Assembly: GCA_900313005.1 (NCBI GenBank)
Contig: ONZJ01000002.1
Location: 3,259,909-3,323,908 of the forward strand
Origin: Rhodobacteraceae bacterium EL129
Lineage (GTDB): Bacteria; Pseudomonadota; Alphaproteobacteria; Rhodobacterales; Rhodobacteraceae
DNA length: 64,000 nucleotides
Reading direction: 5' to 3'
The notes beneath the pieces are model-generated. The model was not told the origin of the DNA, made no database searches, and saw only the letters and a list, made by a program, of their open reading frames with translations. Shown here piece after piece: positions 42,609 through 51,983 of the stretch. Each line of letters opens with the position of its first letter. Positions within the stretch are counted from its first letter, which is position 1. The position numbers and the translations under genes are program-made.

Positions 42609-43370
42609 CTAGCTTTTGATCCGGTATCCAGTTTTGAAGATCCACCAGACCACCCCGAGACACAGCGCCGTAAAGCCGAGAATGGCCAGAAGACTGAGGC
42701 CTACGGGCACATCGGCCTGCCCAAAGAAGGACCACCGAAACCCCGAGATCAGGTACACCACCGGATTAAAAAGTGTAATCGTCTGCCACACCGGTGGCAG
42801 CATTGAAATCGAGTAGAAGGAACCGCCAAGGAAAACGAGCGGCGTAATGACCAGCAAAGGGATCAATTGCAGCTGTTGGAAGTTTTCGGCCCAAATCCCG
42901 ATGATGAAGCCGAAAAGGGAGAACGACAGACACGTCAGAACCAAAAACGCCAGCATCGCAAGGGGGTGTTGGATGGTGATGTCGACAAAGAAATGCGCCG
43001 TGATCAGAATTATGACACCGATCATCATCGCCTTGGTTGCCGCAGCCCCGACATAGCCAATGACGATTTCGAGGAAACTCACGGGGGCTGAGAACAGCTC
43101 AAATATCGTGCCAATGAACTTGGGAAAGTAGATACCAAAGCTCGCGTTGCTGATGGCTTGGGTCATCACACTCAGCATGATCAGCCCCGGCACAATGAAC
43201 GCTCCATAGCTGACCCCTTCGATCTGGTCGATGCGGCTGCCGATGGCGGTCCCGAAGACGACGAAGTAGAGGCAGGTCGAGATGACAGGTGACAGCAGGC
43301 TTTCCATCAAAGTACGGAAAAATCGTTTCATTTCGTAGACGAAAATAGCGCGGATGGCGTAGAGGTTCAT
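42609..43370 (-). CDS. ABC-2 type transporter permease, YadH-like
   Basis: A 253-aa membrane protein with six helices (from about residue 22 onward), including [19 protein letters not shown] and the late [25 protein letters not shown] segment conserved in YadH and NodJ families. It overlaps the ATPase gene upstream by four bases. It should export a hydrophobic or polysaccharide-like molecule; the substrate is not known for YadGH. Confidence 0.88.
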   Translation of the reverse strand: MNLYAIRAIFVYEMKRFFRTLMESLLSPVISTCLYFVVFGTAIGSRIDQIEGVSYGAFIVPGLIMLSVMTQAISNASFGIYFPKFIGTIFELFSAPVSFLEIVIGYVGAAATKAMMIGVIILITAHFFVDITIQHPLAMLAFLVLTCLSFSLFGFIIGIWAENFQQLQLIPLLVITPLVFLGGSFYSISMLPPVWQTITLFNPVVYLISGFRWSFFGQADVPVGLSLLAILGFTALCLGVVWWIFKTGYRIKS

Positions 43371-44299
43371 GCTGCATCCTCCTGATGGACAAGGTCCACG
43401 AAAATTTCTTCAAGGCTGGACTGGCTGGTGTGGATATCGCGCAGTTGCATCCCCTCGTTCGCCAAAGCGGCCAGCAGGCGGGTGATGCCTGTGCCTTCAC
43501 CACGCGCATCGTAGTGGTAGGTCAGCGACAAACCATCAGCTGAACGCTCCAGTTCGTATTCTGACAGCGCCTTTGGCACCTCTTTCACCGCTTCGCGCAG
43601 ATCAATCTTCAGGGATTTGCGTCCCATCCGCGCCATCAGCGCGTTTTTGTCTTCAACCAACAACAGCTCGCCGTTGTTGATGACCCCAACGCGGTCGGCA
43701 ATCGCCTCGGCTTCTTCGATGTAATGGGTCGTCAGGATGATGGTCACACCATCGGCTTTCAGCTCTTCGACAATGTTCCACATGTCCCGGCGCAATTCCA
43801 CATCAACCCCTGCGGTGGGTTCATCCAGAAACAGAACACGTGGTTCGTGACACAGCGCCTTGGCAATCAAGACGCGGCGTTTCATCCCGCCTGACAGTTC
43901 GCGAATGCGCGCATGGCGCTTGTCCCAAAGTGTCAGCTGACGCAGAATCTTCTCAACCAGTGCGTCATCCTTGGGTTTCCCAAAGACCCCGCGCGAGAAA
44001 TTCACACAGTTGATCACCTTCTCAAACGGCTCCAACGCCACTTCTTGCGGGACGAGACCCACTAGACTGCGCGCGGCACGGTAGTCATCGACAATATCAT
44101 GGCCACCCACCCGAGCCGAGCCGGCAGTGGGCTGCGAAATCCCGCAGAGTGTCGAGATCAACGTGGTCTTGCCTGCACCGTTTGGTCCAAGCAGGGCTAA
44201 AATCTCGCCTTCATGGATTGACAGGTTGATTCCCTTAAGCGCCTCAAATCCACCCTTGTAGATTTTGCGCAGGTCGGTGGTTTCAACAATCGGGGACAT
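43367..44299 (-). CDS. ABC transporter ATP-binding protein, YadG-like
   Basis: A 310-aa exporter-type ATPase: Walker [11 protein letters not shown]-loop [13 protein letters not shown], signature LSGGMKRRV, Walker [13 protein letters not shown] and switch [11 protein letters not shown] short C-terminal regulatory tail ends [10 protein letters not shown]. It forms an exporter with the permease that follows. It is the first gene of its unit and is divergent from the SGNH lipoprotein gene across a 247-base gap where I see no other gene. Confidence 0.9.
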   Translation of the reverse strand: MSPIVETTDLRKIYKGGFEALKGINLSIHEGEILALLGPNGAGKTTLISTLCGISQPTAGSARVGGHDIVDDYRAARSLVGLVPQEVALEPFEKVINCVNFSRGVFGKPKDDALVEKILRQLTLWDKRHARIRELSGGMKRRVLIAKALCHEPRVLFLDEPTAGVDVELRRDMWNIVEELKADGVTIILTTHYIEEAEAIADRVGVINNGELLLVEDKNALMARMGRKSLKIDLREAVKEVPKALSEYELERSADGLSLTYHYDARGEGTGITRLLAALANEGMQLRDIHTSQSSLEEIFVDLVHQEDAA

Positions 44300-44546
44300 A
44301 GCGTGCCTCTGCTCATGATTCGGAACAGGTGTACGGCAAAGCTGAGGGCATGCAAATCATTCTGCTGACACAACATCCTGTGCGTCAGCGCGCAGTCAAA
44401 ACAAGAAACAGATTGTCCATCCAGTCAGCCCTGAATCTGTGTCGCTTTATTAAGAAAAGTCTCGGATACTTAAAGCCGACTCGTTGGAAGGTCAGGCGAT
44501 CTGGCTTGAAGGCACGATAAGGCACGGCTGCACTGTGAAAAATAAG

Positions 44547-45236
44547 ATGAAAGATTCGTTGGTGATGTTGGTTGTGATGCTATTGGCATTGACCGGCTGT
44601 GGCGAGGATGTGACGCGCAATGACCCAGCGCGCATCCTACTGATGGGGGACAGTATGATGGCCACGCATCATGGCAGTGGCAAAGCTGTGTCGCACTCGG
44701 TCGAACGGCTATTGGGCGAACCGGTGATCGACCGCTCGGTCGTGGGCGCACGGATGATTTATGCCCTGCCCATCTCGGGCGCTGCTGGTCTGAACATTCC
44801 CAAGCAATACCGCGCTGGCAAGTGGGACTGGGTGATCTTGAACGGTGGGGGCAACGACCTTTGGTTGGGCTGCGGCTGTTTCGCCTGCAAGGGCCGGATG
44901 GAACGTTTGATTTCCAAAGACGGTCGCAAGGGCGTCATCCCGGGGCTGGTCTCCAAGCTGCGTCAGGACGGGGCGAAGGTGCTTTATGTCGGGTATTTGC
45001 GGTCTCCAGGGCTGGGGTCGCCGATTGAGTATTGCCGTGACGAAGGCAACGAATTTGAAGCCCGCGTGTCTAAACTTGCGAAGCTGGATGTCGGGATCGA
45101 ATTCCTGTCGCTGGCAGATCTGGTACCGCATGGGGACCGTAGCTATCACGCGATTGACATGATCCACCCTTCGGTCAAAGCCAGCGCCGAAATCGGCAAG
45201 CGCATTGCCGCTATTATCGGTCAGCCCCCTAACTGA
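44547..45236 (+). CDS. SGNH-hydrolase-like lipoprotein
   Basis: A 229-aa protein. The N-terminus MKDSLVMLVVMLLALTGC is a lipoprotein signal with lipobox LTGC. The GDS motif is RILLMGDSMMATHH, the later GGGNDLWLG is block III and DMIHPSVKA supplies the catalytic Asp/His, so an esterase or acyl-transfer activity in the periplasm is expected. A cysteine pair (CGCFAC) lies in the middle. Upstream in-frame starts to 44484 exist; I chose the ATG giving a clean signal. The end overlaps the convergent CoxG-like gene by 8 bases. Confidence 0.82.
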   Translation: MKDSLVMLVVMLLALTGCGEDVTRNDPARILLMGDSMMATHHGSGKAVSHSVERLLGEPVIDRSVVGARMIYALPISGAAGLNIPKQYRAGKWDWVILNGGGNDLWLGCGCFACKGRMERLISKDGRKGVIPGLVSKLRQDGAKVLYVGYLRSPGLGSPIEYCRDEGNEFEARVSKLAKLDVGIEFLSLADLVPHGDRSYHAIDMIHPSVKASAEIGKRIAAIIGQPPN

Positions 45237-45732
45237 TCAGCTTTTTCAACCAGCCCTTTTTCTCGGCCTGTTCGGGTTCATCTTCTTCGCTTGGACCCTC
45301 GATCACGGATTCCAGATTGGAAAAGAACTGATCTGCCATTTTCTTGGCAAAGCCATCCACGATACGGCTGCCCAATTGCGCCAGTTTGCCGCCGACTTTG
45401 GCCTCGACATCGTAGATGAGACGCGTGCCCGTTTCGCTGTCTTGCAACAGCACCTTGGCTTGGCCATTGGCAAAGCCTGCAACGCCGCCCTTGCCTTCGC
45501 CGCTCAGTGTCAGGCTTTCATGTTCCACCATATCGGACAGCGTGACATGGCCTTTGAATTTGGCTTTGACTGGGCCGACCTTCTGCACGACGACCGCATC
45601 AAATCCTTCCTCAGGAGAGCCGGTCAACTCTTGTGTTCCGGGGACGCATTCGGCCAGAACTTCGGGGCTGATCAAGGCAGCCCAGACAGTGGCCCGGTCG
45701 GCGGAGATGTCACGTTCGTCACTCATCTGCAT
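45229..45732 (-). CDS. CoxG-like SRPBCC protein (carbon monoxide dehydrogenase subunit G family)
   Basis: A 167-aa protein with a SRPBCC fold pattern: ADRATVWAALISPEVLAECVPG, then VKAKFKGHVTLSDM and DVEAKVGGKLAQLGSRIVDG. CoxG proteins help assemble or anchor molybdenum hydroxylases at the membrane; many genomes carry extra copies without cox genes nearby, as here. The C-terminal PSEEDEPEQAEKKGWLKKL tail is acidic then basic. Its start is divergent from a permease gene across a 138-base gap. Confidence 0.82.
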   Translation of the reverse strand: MQMSDERDISADRATVWAALISPEVLAECVPGTQELTGSPEEGFDAVVVQKVGPVKAKFKGHVTLSDMVEHESLTLSGEGKGGVAGFANGQAKVLLQDSETGTRLIYDVEAKVGGKLAQLGSRIVDGFAKKMADQFFSNLESVIEGPSEEDEPEQAEKKGWLKKLIS

Positions 45733-45870
45733 CTGCGGGGATCCCTGTTCTGTTGAGCCTTTGGGTCAGTCTATCTCAGTGGGCATATCCCGCCAAGGGG
45801 CGGTGCGATCACTGCTATTTTCACATGCCGTTCTGCATGATACGGAATATCTAAGAGAAGGGCCAAAACC

Positions 45871-46857
45871 ATGCACCCCCCCGAGAAATCCAACAAACCC
45901 GGTGCGGCCATTGGCCTGTTGTTGATTGGTATGGTGGCCATTTCCATTAACGACATGCTGATCAAGCTTTTGTCGGGCGGGTACCCTTTGCATCAGATGG
46001 TGTTCATCCGGTCGGTGATCGGAATTTCATTCAGCCTTGTCTTTGTGAAGCTCGAGGGTGGTTGGAGCGTGTTGAAGACGGACCACCCGTATCTACACTT
46101 GCTGCGCGGTTTTCTGATTGTGCTGGCTAACCTGTCATTTTTTACAGCCTTAGCCACGCTGCCTTTGGCGACCACCACCGCGATGTTCTTTGTGGCACCT
46201 TTGGTCATTACCCTTCTCAGCATCCCCTTGCTGGGAGAGCCGGTGGGGCCCTTGCGAATCTGCGCCGTGATCGTGGGCTTTGTTGGCGTGATCATTATGA
46301 CTCAACCCTGGCAAGGCGGGGCCGAAAGAGACGCTCCCCTCTTTGTTTACCTGCTGCCCATCATCGGTGCTGTCAGCTATGCGCTGTTTCAATTGCTGAC
46401 CCGCATGTTGGGCGTGTCGGCCAAGGCCTCGGCCATGGCGGTGTATATTCAGGCAACGTTCATCGCGGTCAGCGTGGCCTTCTGGATCGCGGCCGGGGAT
46501 GGGCGATACGCTGTTGGATTGGAGGACGAAAGCCTCATCTTTCTGCTGCGCGCGTGGGTCTGGCCACAAGGGAATGACGTATGGCTGTTTATGGTTCTGG
46601 GCCTGAACGTCGCCATTGTCGGCTATACGATGAGCCAAGCATACCGGATGGCCGATGCCGCCACCGTCGCCCCGTTTGAGTACACCGGCCTGCCATTGGC
46701 GATCTTCTGGGGCTGGGTGATCTGGGGAGATTTGCCAGACGCGGTGATCTTGTTGGGCATCACCCTAATCCTTGGATCGGGTCTCTTTGTGTTCCTGCGC
46801 GAGCGGGTAAAAAAACGCAATTTGGTCAGCGATAAACGTTTGCAACGTCGGCTTTGA
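45871..46857 (+). CDS. DMT-superfamily (EamA) transporter
   Basis: A 328-aa permease with ten hydrophobic segments arranged as two EamA repeats (AIGLLLIGMVAISINDMLIK and later YTMSQAYRMADAATVAPFEY). Such proteins export amino acids, metabolites or nucleotides; the substrate is not readable. It lies just upstream of, and overlaps slightly with, the CoA-transferase gene, so both may be transcribed together. Confidence 0.87.
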   Translation: MHPPEKSNKPGAAIGLLLIGMVAISINDMLIKLLSGGYPLHQMVFIRSVIGISFSLVFVKLEGGWSVLKTDHPYLHLLRGFLIVLANLSFFTALATLPLATTTAMFFVAPLVITLLSIPLLGEPVGPLRICAVIVGFVGVIIMTQPWQGGAERDAPLFVYLLPIIGAVSYALFQLLTRMLGVSAKASAMAVYIQATFIAVSVAFWIAAGDGRYAVGLEDESLIFLLRAWVWPQGNDVWLFMVLGLNVAIVGYTMSQAYRMADAATVAPFEYTGLPLAIFWGWVIWGDLPDAVILLGITLILGSGLFVFLRERVKKRNLVSDKRLQRRL

Positions 46858-46868
46858 GGAGAACACCC

Positions 46869-47954
46869 ATGCTGCATGGCATCCGTATCGTAGAATTTGA
46901 AGGCATCGGCCCTGGCCCATTTGCCGCAATGATGCTGGCTGATTTGGGTGCCGAAGTGATCGTGGTTGAACGCCCCGTCAGTGCCAATCCAACCGTCGGG
47001 CAGGATAGTCTGCTAAACCGCGGAAAGAAGTCCATCGTTTTGGATCTGAAAGAGACCGCCGATCTATCGGTGGCCTTGGCCCTGGTCGCCAGTGCGGATG
47101 CCTTAATCGAAGGCAATCGGCCCGGTGTCATGGAGCGACTGGGGCTTGGGCCAGAGCCATGTCATGCCCGAAACCCTGCCTTGGTGTATGGCCGCATGAC
47201 GGGTTGGGGACAGACCGGGCCGCGTGCAATGCAGGCCGGACATGATTACAATTACATCGCCACCTCGGGTGCGCTTTGGTATGGATCACATCCCAATGAT
47301 GCGCCTCTTACGCCAGCCACTTTGGTGGGCGATATCGGTGGCGGTGCGCTTTATCTGGTGGCGGGTATTCTGGCAGGCCTTCTGAATGCGGGGAAGACGG
47401 GCAAAGGCACGGTCGTGGATGCGGCCATCGTGGATGGGTCGGCCCATATGATGGCCCTGCTGATGTCGATGGGACCTTCGGGTAACCTGGTCACACAGCG
47501 CGGCCAAAGCCTGCTGGATGGCCCGCATTGGAGCAGGGTCTATACTTGCGCAGATGGGCGACATCTGTCCGTGCAATGTCTGGAAGCCAAATTTTATGCC
47601 ATCTTCCTTGATATACTTGGTCTGGCAGATGATCCCCGATTTGCCGCGCAATACGACGCCCAGAAATGGGCTGCACAAGGGCGCGAACTGGCGCAGCTTT
47701 TTGCACGGGAACCACTGGCGCACTGGGCGGCACTCTTTGAGGGCAGCGATGCCTGTGTCGCCCCTGTCTTGTCCCCGGAAGAGGCCGCAGATGACCCGCA
47801 CATGGCAAACCGCGGTGTTTGGCAGCAGGAGCCCTTGCAACCCGCCCCTGCACCCCGGTTCGACGGACAACGTGTTGGGCCAGGTGCCACACCTGACAAG
47901 AATGCCGACGGCGATGCGATCCGTGCCGAATTGAAGCAGGCTGGCCTTTTGTAA
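46869..47954 (+). CDS. CaiB/BaiF-family CoA transferase or alpha-methylacyl-CoA racemase
   Basis: A 361-aa family III CoA enzyme. The opening GIRIVEFEGIGPGPFAAMML has the CoA-binding form, and LADLGAEVIVVE and LKETADLS follow. The catalytic Asp and gating region is in GDIGGGALYLVAGILAGLL. The ATG at 46869 with AGGAG upstream is preferred to the TTG at 46854. It could racemise 2-methylacyl-CoA or transfer CoA between acids. The substrate is not clear from the neighbours. The end is five bases from a convergent regulator. Confidence 0.83.
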   Translation: MLHGIRIVEFEGIGPGPFAAMMLADLGAEVIVVERPVSANPTVGQDSLLNRGKKSIVLDLKETADLSVALALVASADALIEGNRPGVMERLGLGPEPCHARNPALVYGRMTGWGQTGPRAMQAGHDYNYIATSGALWYGSHPNDAPLTPATLVGDIGGGALYLVAGILAGLLNAGKTGKGTVVDAAIVDGSAHMMALLMSMGPSGNLVTQRGQSLLDGPHWSRVYTCADGRHLSVQCLEAKFYAIFLDILGLADDPRFAAQYDAQKWAAQGRELAQLFAREPLAHWAALFEGSDACVAPVLSPEEAADDPHMANRGVWQQEPLQPAPAPRFDGQRVGPGATPDKNADGDAIRAELKQAGLL

Positions 47955-47958
47955 TCGT

Positions 47959-48654
47959 TTAGTCCACTCGTGCCATTTGGTAATCGCGCATGGGGTCAGA
48001 CCGTTCCCACTCAAACCGCAGACGTTGGCACTTGTCGGGGTTTTGAACGCCCGTCGCGATACACTCCCTGATGCGGTCCACGCGAAAATGACGAAAGTCC
48101 TGGCGCAAACTGCACCACGCGGCCAGCAAAAGAGCGTCTGTAAAATAGATCATAGCCAGTGGCCAAACGGTGCGCTGGCTGCTTACATCGCTCAGATCGA
48201 GATAGGTGATCTTCAGCTCATTGCCATTGCGGATATGTGCACGCAAGGGATCGGCCAAGGGCGTTTCTTCGATGGCCGTCCACCCCGATACATGTAAGGG
48301 CGCATGGGGCGTGCGCCCTTCCGGCAAAGCGGCAGCAATCTTGCCGGTGGCGGATCGCGCGGCCCGTTGCAACCCCGCGTCGCCAGTGCGCTGCAAGAGT
48401 GCCGCCCCGACGAACAGCGCTTCTACCTCTTCGGGGGTCAGCATCAAGGGCGGCAAATCAAAACCCGCGCGCATGATGTATCCGACACCTGCCTCGCCTT
48501 CGATTGGCACGGACATGGCCTGAAGGGCTGCCACATCGCGGTACACAGTCCGCTTGGTCACCTCCAGCTGCTCTGAGATGGTGTGCGCCGTGACAGGTGA
48601 TTTAGCCTGTCGCAGGATCTGAATGATTTCAAAGAGGCGAGTCGAGCGGGTCAT
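47959..48654 (-). CDS. WYL-domain transcriptional regulator (YafY/DeoR-type HTH)
   Basis: A 231-aa regulator: N-terminal winged helix (TRSTRLFEIIQILRQ, LEVTKRTVYRDVAALQ) and a C-terminal WYL-like ligand-binding domain (LTPEEVEALFVGAALLQ and later AWCSLRQDFRHFRVDRI). The last is the WYL strand and helix. WYL proteins often respond to nucleotides or stress and regulate a neighbour. It is divergent from the small-protein and ICL/PEPM unit, which is its likely target. Confidence 0.87.
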   Translation of the reverse strand: MTRSTRLFEIIQILRQAKSPVTAHTISEQLEVTKRTVYRDVAALQAMSVPIEGEAGVGYIMRAGFDLPPLMLTPEEVEALFVGAALLQRTGDAGLQRAARSATGKIAAALPEGRTPHAPLHVSGWTAIEETPLADPLRAHIRNGNELKITYLDLSDVSSQRTVWPLAMIYFTDALLLAAWCSLRQDFRHFRVDRIRECIATGVQNPDKCQRLRFEWERSDPMRDYQMARVD

Positions 48655-48732
48655 GCCCTGCTTTTAACATGACTGCTGACAAGATGCTGTCAGTAGGGTT
48701 TTGCTAACGTCCGATAAAGTGAAGGATGTCAC

Positions 48733-49188
48733 ATGACCCTTGAAACCTACACTGCGAAATCTGGTCGTCTTGATCCCGTCTGGACCTTGGAAATTCAAAC
48801 CTTGCCCGAGGATACCGACCGTATTCTGGATGCCATACTGGAGGTGCATCCTCTGGGGTATGGTCGATATGGGCGTACGGCGTCAATCTCGGCCGTAGGC
48901 AAGGAAACCGCACAGCCGCAGGAAAATTCGACCACGACGACACATAAACCGGGATATTCAGCCGGGGTAACCGAGACGTATCCGATGGTTGAGTTGAAGA
49001 TTTCCATTGAGCGCGATCTGGCGGCCCTCGCACGCGTGATGGACGCCATTCTGGACGTTCATCACTATGAACAGCCCGCAATTTTCATTCGTGAAGCCTG
49101 GGCCAGTGCCGCCGCATACAATCCTGACAACACAAACCCCAACCGCTGGTGGAACGATGGGCGTGGATTGCCCAACCAGCTTGATTAA
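48733..49188 (+). CDS. CutA1/NIF3-like small alpha/beta protein, uncharacterised
   Basis: A 151-aa protein with two repeats of a strand-helix-strand: VWTLEIQTLPEDTDRILDAI and then PMVELKISIERDLAALARVM, followed by YEQPAIFIREAW, which resembles the CutA/PII-like ferredoxin fold of NIF3 C-terminal domains. A low-complexity hinge (Thr/Ser-rich) separates them. It starts the unit divergent from the WYL regulator. I know no defined function. Confidence 0.7.
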   Translation: MTLETYTAKSGRLDPVWTLEIQTLPEDTDRILDAILEVHPLGYGRYGRTASISAVGKETAQPQENSTTTTHKPGYSAGVTETYPMVELKISIERDLAALARVMDAILDVHHYEQPAIFIREAWASAAAYNPDNTNPNRWWNDGRGLPNQLD

Positions 49189-49200
49189 AGGACGACCGCG

Positions 49201-49383
49201 ATGATCAAATACTACTACCCCGACGGCAGCCACTGCTATCGCGCTCTGCACACCACCCATGCGGTCTATCAATCCGAAGACGGCAAGCTGATCGCGCGCA
49301 CGATGCGCCCAGACAACAGCGATCTCTACGAATTCGAAATCTTGGGGTTTGAATTGCTAGAAATGGGTGTGCGATATGGTTGA
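49201..49383 (+). CDS. 60-aa protein, uncharacterised
   Basis: A small cytosolic protein rich in aromatic residues (MIKYYYPDGSHCYRAL and ending ELLEMGVRYG). It starts 12 bases after the preceding gene and its stop overlaps the start of the ICL/PEPM gene, giving translational coupling on that side. The junctions suggest a real gene rather than a chance frame. No family recognised. Confidence 0.6.
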   Translation: MIKYYYPDGSHCYRALHTTHAVYQSEDGKLIARTMRPDNSDLYEFEILGFELLEMGVRYG

Positions 49384-50191
49384 AGGTTTCCGCGTATTGC
49401 ACGAGCGCGACGGGGCGTTTGTGATTCCCAATCCCTGGGACGTGGGCTCAGCTCGCATCTTGGCTTCCATGGGGTTTGAAGCATTGGCGACCACCAGCTG
49501 CGGGATGGCTTATACTCTCGGTTTACCGGAAGGGGCAGTCACGCCCGATCAACAGATGGACCACTACCGCACGTTGGTGGCCGCCACATCGTTGCCCGTT
49601 TCAGCCGATTTGGAGAAAGGTTTTGGCGACACACCAGAAAGCGTAGCTCAAACCATCTACAGTGTAGCGAAAACCGGTTTGGCAGGCGGATCGATCGAGG
49701 ATCACACAGGCACTGCGGAGAAGCCAATCTTTGAAGATACTCTTGCAGTAGAACGCATCACAGCCGCGGTCGAAGCGTGTCGCGGTATGAAACAAGACTT
49801 TGTATTGACCGCGCGATGTGAGGGGCTTTTGTGGGGATGGACTGATCTATCCAAAGTCATCGGCCGACTTCAAGCATATGAAAAGGCAGGCGCAGATGTG
49901 CTCTTTGCACCGGGGCTTCAAGATTTAGGTGCCATTCGCGAAGTTTGCGCCAGCCTTACAAAGCCAGTGAATGTTGTTATCGAAATGCCATTTGCCGAGT
50001 TCGGGATTTCTGATCTCGCCGATGCGGGAGTGAAGCGCATCAGCATTGGGTCGGGGTTTTTCCGTGTCGCTTACGGCGCTATGTTTCGTGCCGCCCGCGA
50101 AGTTGCTGACAAAGGTACGTTCACCGCGACGCAAACCGCGATGAAGTTTGAGGCGTTCGAGCGGATGTTCGGAGGAACAAAGTGGTTGTGA
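49376..50191 (+). CDS. Isocitrate lyase/phosphoenolpyruvate mutase-family enzyme
   Basis: A 271-aa TIM-barrel enzyme. Motifs: FVIPNPWDVGSARILASMG, LPVSADLEKGFGD with the metal Asp, IEDHTG for the second metal or substrate site and VLTARCEGLLWG. The KKCGH nucleophile block of isocitrate lyase is absent and the corresponding loop here is short, as in the uncharacterised PEPM-like branch that often makes or breaks C-C or P-C bonds. The start at 49376 overlaps the 60-aa gene. The reaction is not known. Confidence 0.85.
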   Translation: MVEGFRVLHERDGAFVIPNPWDVGSARILASMGFEALATTSCGMAYTLGLPEGAVTPDQQMDHYRTLVAATSLPVSADLEKGFGDTPESVAQTIYSVAKTGLAGGSIEDHTGTAEKPIFEDTLAVERITAAVEACRGMKQDFVLTARCEGLLWGWTDLSKVIGRLQAYEKAGADVLFAPGLQDLGAIREVCASLTKPVNVVIEMPFAEFGISDLADAGVKRISIGSGFFRVAYGAMFRAAREVADKGTFTATQTAMKFEAFERMFGGTKWL

Positions 50192-50209
50192 GAACGTGAT
50201 GGTGCGCGT

Positions 50210-50797
50210 TCAGGGCAGTCCGCGTTCAACGCGCTGGGTGGCAAAATCATCAAGAATGGTATTGATGTTTTGCATTGGCCAACTGAGCTGAGACAGCTCT
50301 TCGCGGCCCTCATCAATGGTCATGCTCAACATGCTGCCCTGGCGCCAAAGTGCCAGGATTTCCCGCCCTTCGTCACCAGAAAATCTGCAGGTGTTGGATT
50401 TACATTGTGAGACGTCGATAGGCATGGCCCCCTGTCCGGTTTCAATCGCAATCTTAGTGTTCTGAAACGACAAACCCGGCTCGATATCGAACCTGACATG
50501 CGGGTCGGGTTGACCATCATCGCCTTTGTGCACAACCACTTCCACCATGGCTGCAGCAAAGTCAGGTCGGGGGCGATAAACATCCACGTATTGAACATAA
50601 CAAAGCCGATCGGAACCATCCATTGCGGTATCGCAAGCCACATCCCAAAAGACATCATAAATCTTATGGTAATCCACTTTGCGACCCTTCAACGAACGAT
50701 CTTCCTTCATAGTCCACGCGACCCCTCCGGCTCCTAGAACCGCTGCGAGAGAGAGGCCGACGATAAGGCTAGGTTTGGATTTCAACGCACTTATCAT
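50210..50797 (-). CDS. IalB-like periplasmic protein (invasion-associated locus B family)
   Basis: A 195-aa exported protein: an N-terminal signal or anchor (PSLIVGLSLAAVLGAGGVAW), then WDVACDTAMDGSDRLCYVQYV and CKSNTCRFSGDEG, whose cysteine pairs match the disulfides of the IalB family. IalB promotes host-cell entry in Bartonella; in free-living roseobacters its role is unknown and probably concerns the envelope. It is convergent with the ICL/PEPM gene. Confidence 0.75.
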   Translation of the reverse strand: MISALKSKPSLIVGLSLAAVLGAGGVAWTMKEDRSLKGRKVDYHKIYDVFWDVACDTAMDGSDRLCYVQYVDVYRPRPDFAAAMVEVVVHKGDDGQPDPHVRFDIEPGLSFQNTKIAIETGQGAMPIDVSQCKSNTCRFSGDEGREILALWRQGSMLSMTIDEGREELSQLSWPMQNINTILDDFATQRVERGLP

Positions 50798-50943
50798 TCG
50801 TTCTTGCTAACAGCCGTCACATTCAGTGTGCATAAACTTGTTCTCACGTTTGCGAGAACGCGGCGTGACTTGAACCGCGCAGACGTGAGGATATATTCTC
50901 CGCCTCGCTGGACAGCACCACATCAGCCCGATAGGAACGCCGG

Positions 50944-51420
50944 ATGGTCAAGCCGAAGGAAAACCCCAACTACAAAGTCATCGCCGAAAACCGGCGGGCG
51001 CGGTATGATTACGCGATCGAGGACGATATCGAGTGCGGCATCATCCTTGAGGGTTCCGAAGTGAAGTCTCTTCGCGAAAACAGCTCGAACATTGCTGAAA
51101 GCTATGCCGCAGTCGAAGAGGGCGAACTGTGGTTGGTGAATTCCTATATCGCTCCGTACGAGCAGGCCAAAACATTTGGCCACGAGGAAAAACGTCGCCG
51201 CAAGCTTTTGGTGTCGCGTAAGGAACTGTCGCGCCTGTGGAATGAAACCCAGCGCAAGGGTATGACGTTGGTGCCACTGGTGTTGTACTTCAATCATAAG
51301 GGATTGGCGAAAATCAAACTGGGCATCGCCAAGGGTAAGAAGCACCACGACAAGCGCGAAACCGATGCCAAGCGCGATTGGGGCCGCCAGAAACAGCGGT
51401 TGCTACGACACGGGGAATAA
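50944..51420 (+). CDS. smpB: SsrA-binding protein
   Basis: A 158-aa trans-translation factor. [23 protein letters not shown] and [19 protein letters not shown] are the RNA-binding core, and the C-terminal [19 protein letters not shown] tail is the basic extension that enters the ribosome. It binds tmRNA and rescues stalled ribosomes. The tmRNA gene itself is not in this window. Confidence 0.96.
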   Translation: MVKPKENPNYKVIAENRRARYDYAIEDDIECGIILEGSEVKSLRENSSNIAESYAAVEEGELWLVNSYIAPYEQAKTFGHEEKRRRKLLVSRKELSRLWNETQRKGMTLVPLVLYFNHKGLAKIKLGIAKGKKHHDKRETDAKRDWGRQKQRLLRHGE

Positions 51421-51541
51421 GCCCCGGCAATTTCCCCTTAGGATCTCGAAACGCTTCCGTTAGAATTTTCCTCGCTTGGAGTGGGTGGGTCCGGCCTGAG
51501 CAAAAAGAACAATCAGGGCCTGTCTTTGGGAAGGAAGACGT

Positions 51542-51820
51542 ATGGAACTTTTAATTGGTTTGCTTTCGGGAGCTGTTGGCGGAAACGTCGCCGGTGGCCT
51601 TATGAAGAATTTGAATCTGGGCGTATTGGGTAACTCAATTGCAGGTGTCGTAGGGGGTGGCCTCGGTGGTCAAATCCTGTCGATGCTCGGTGCGGGCGGT
51701 ATGGCAGCCAGCGGCGGAATGGACATTGGCAGCATCATTGGTCAGGTCGCATCGGGCGGCGTTGGCGGCGGCGCATTGATGGTCGTCATTGGCCTGGTCA
51801 AGAACATGCTGGCCAAATAA
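51542..51820 (+). CDS. Glycine-rich small membrane protein
   Basis: A 92-aa, very glycine-rich, hydrophobic protein (NSIAGVVGGGLGGQILSMLG, ASGGVGGGALMVVIGLVKNML) likely with two glycine-zipper-type membrane helices. A strong terminator follows, so it is a monocistronic gene with its own promoter in the 121-base gap after smpB. Conserved in Rhodobacteraceae as far as I recall, with no assigned function. Confidence 0.7.
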   Translation: MELLIGLLSGAVGGNVAGGLMKNLNLGVLGNSIAGVVGGGLGGQILSMLGAGGMAASGGMDIGSIIGQVASGGVGGGALMVVIGLVKNMLAK

Positions 51821-51838
51821 TCCGGCCGGTTCAGAACG

Positions 51839-51869
51839 CCGCGTATCCTCGGGGATGCGCGGTTTTTTT
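51839..51869 (+). terminator. Rho-independent terminator
   Basis: A 10-bp stem, CCGCGTATCC (51839-51848) with GGATGCGCGG (51853-51862) including one G-U pair, a 4-base loop and seven Ts. It lies 18 bases after the stop of the glycine-rich protein gene. Confidence 0.9.
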
Positions 51870-51983
51870 GTGTCTGCATAGCCGCGATCCAAGCCGCTGA
51901 CACACGTCATTTCGGGGCAAGCGCAGCCTTGCCCTTCGGGCATCCGGCCTGTAGTCAGAACGCGTCCTCAAACGGAGAGCTCC

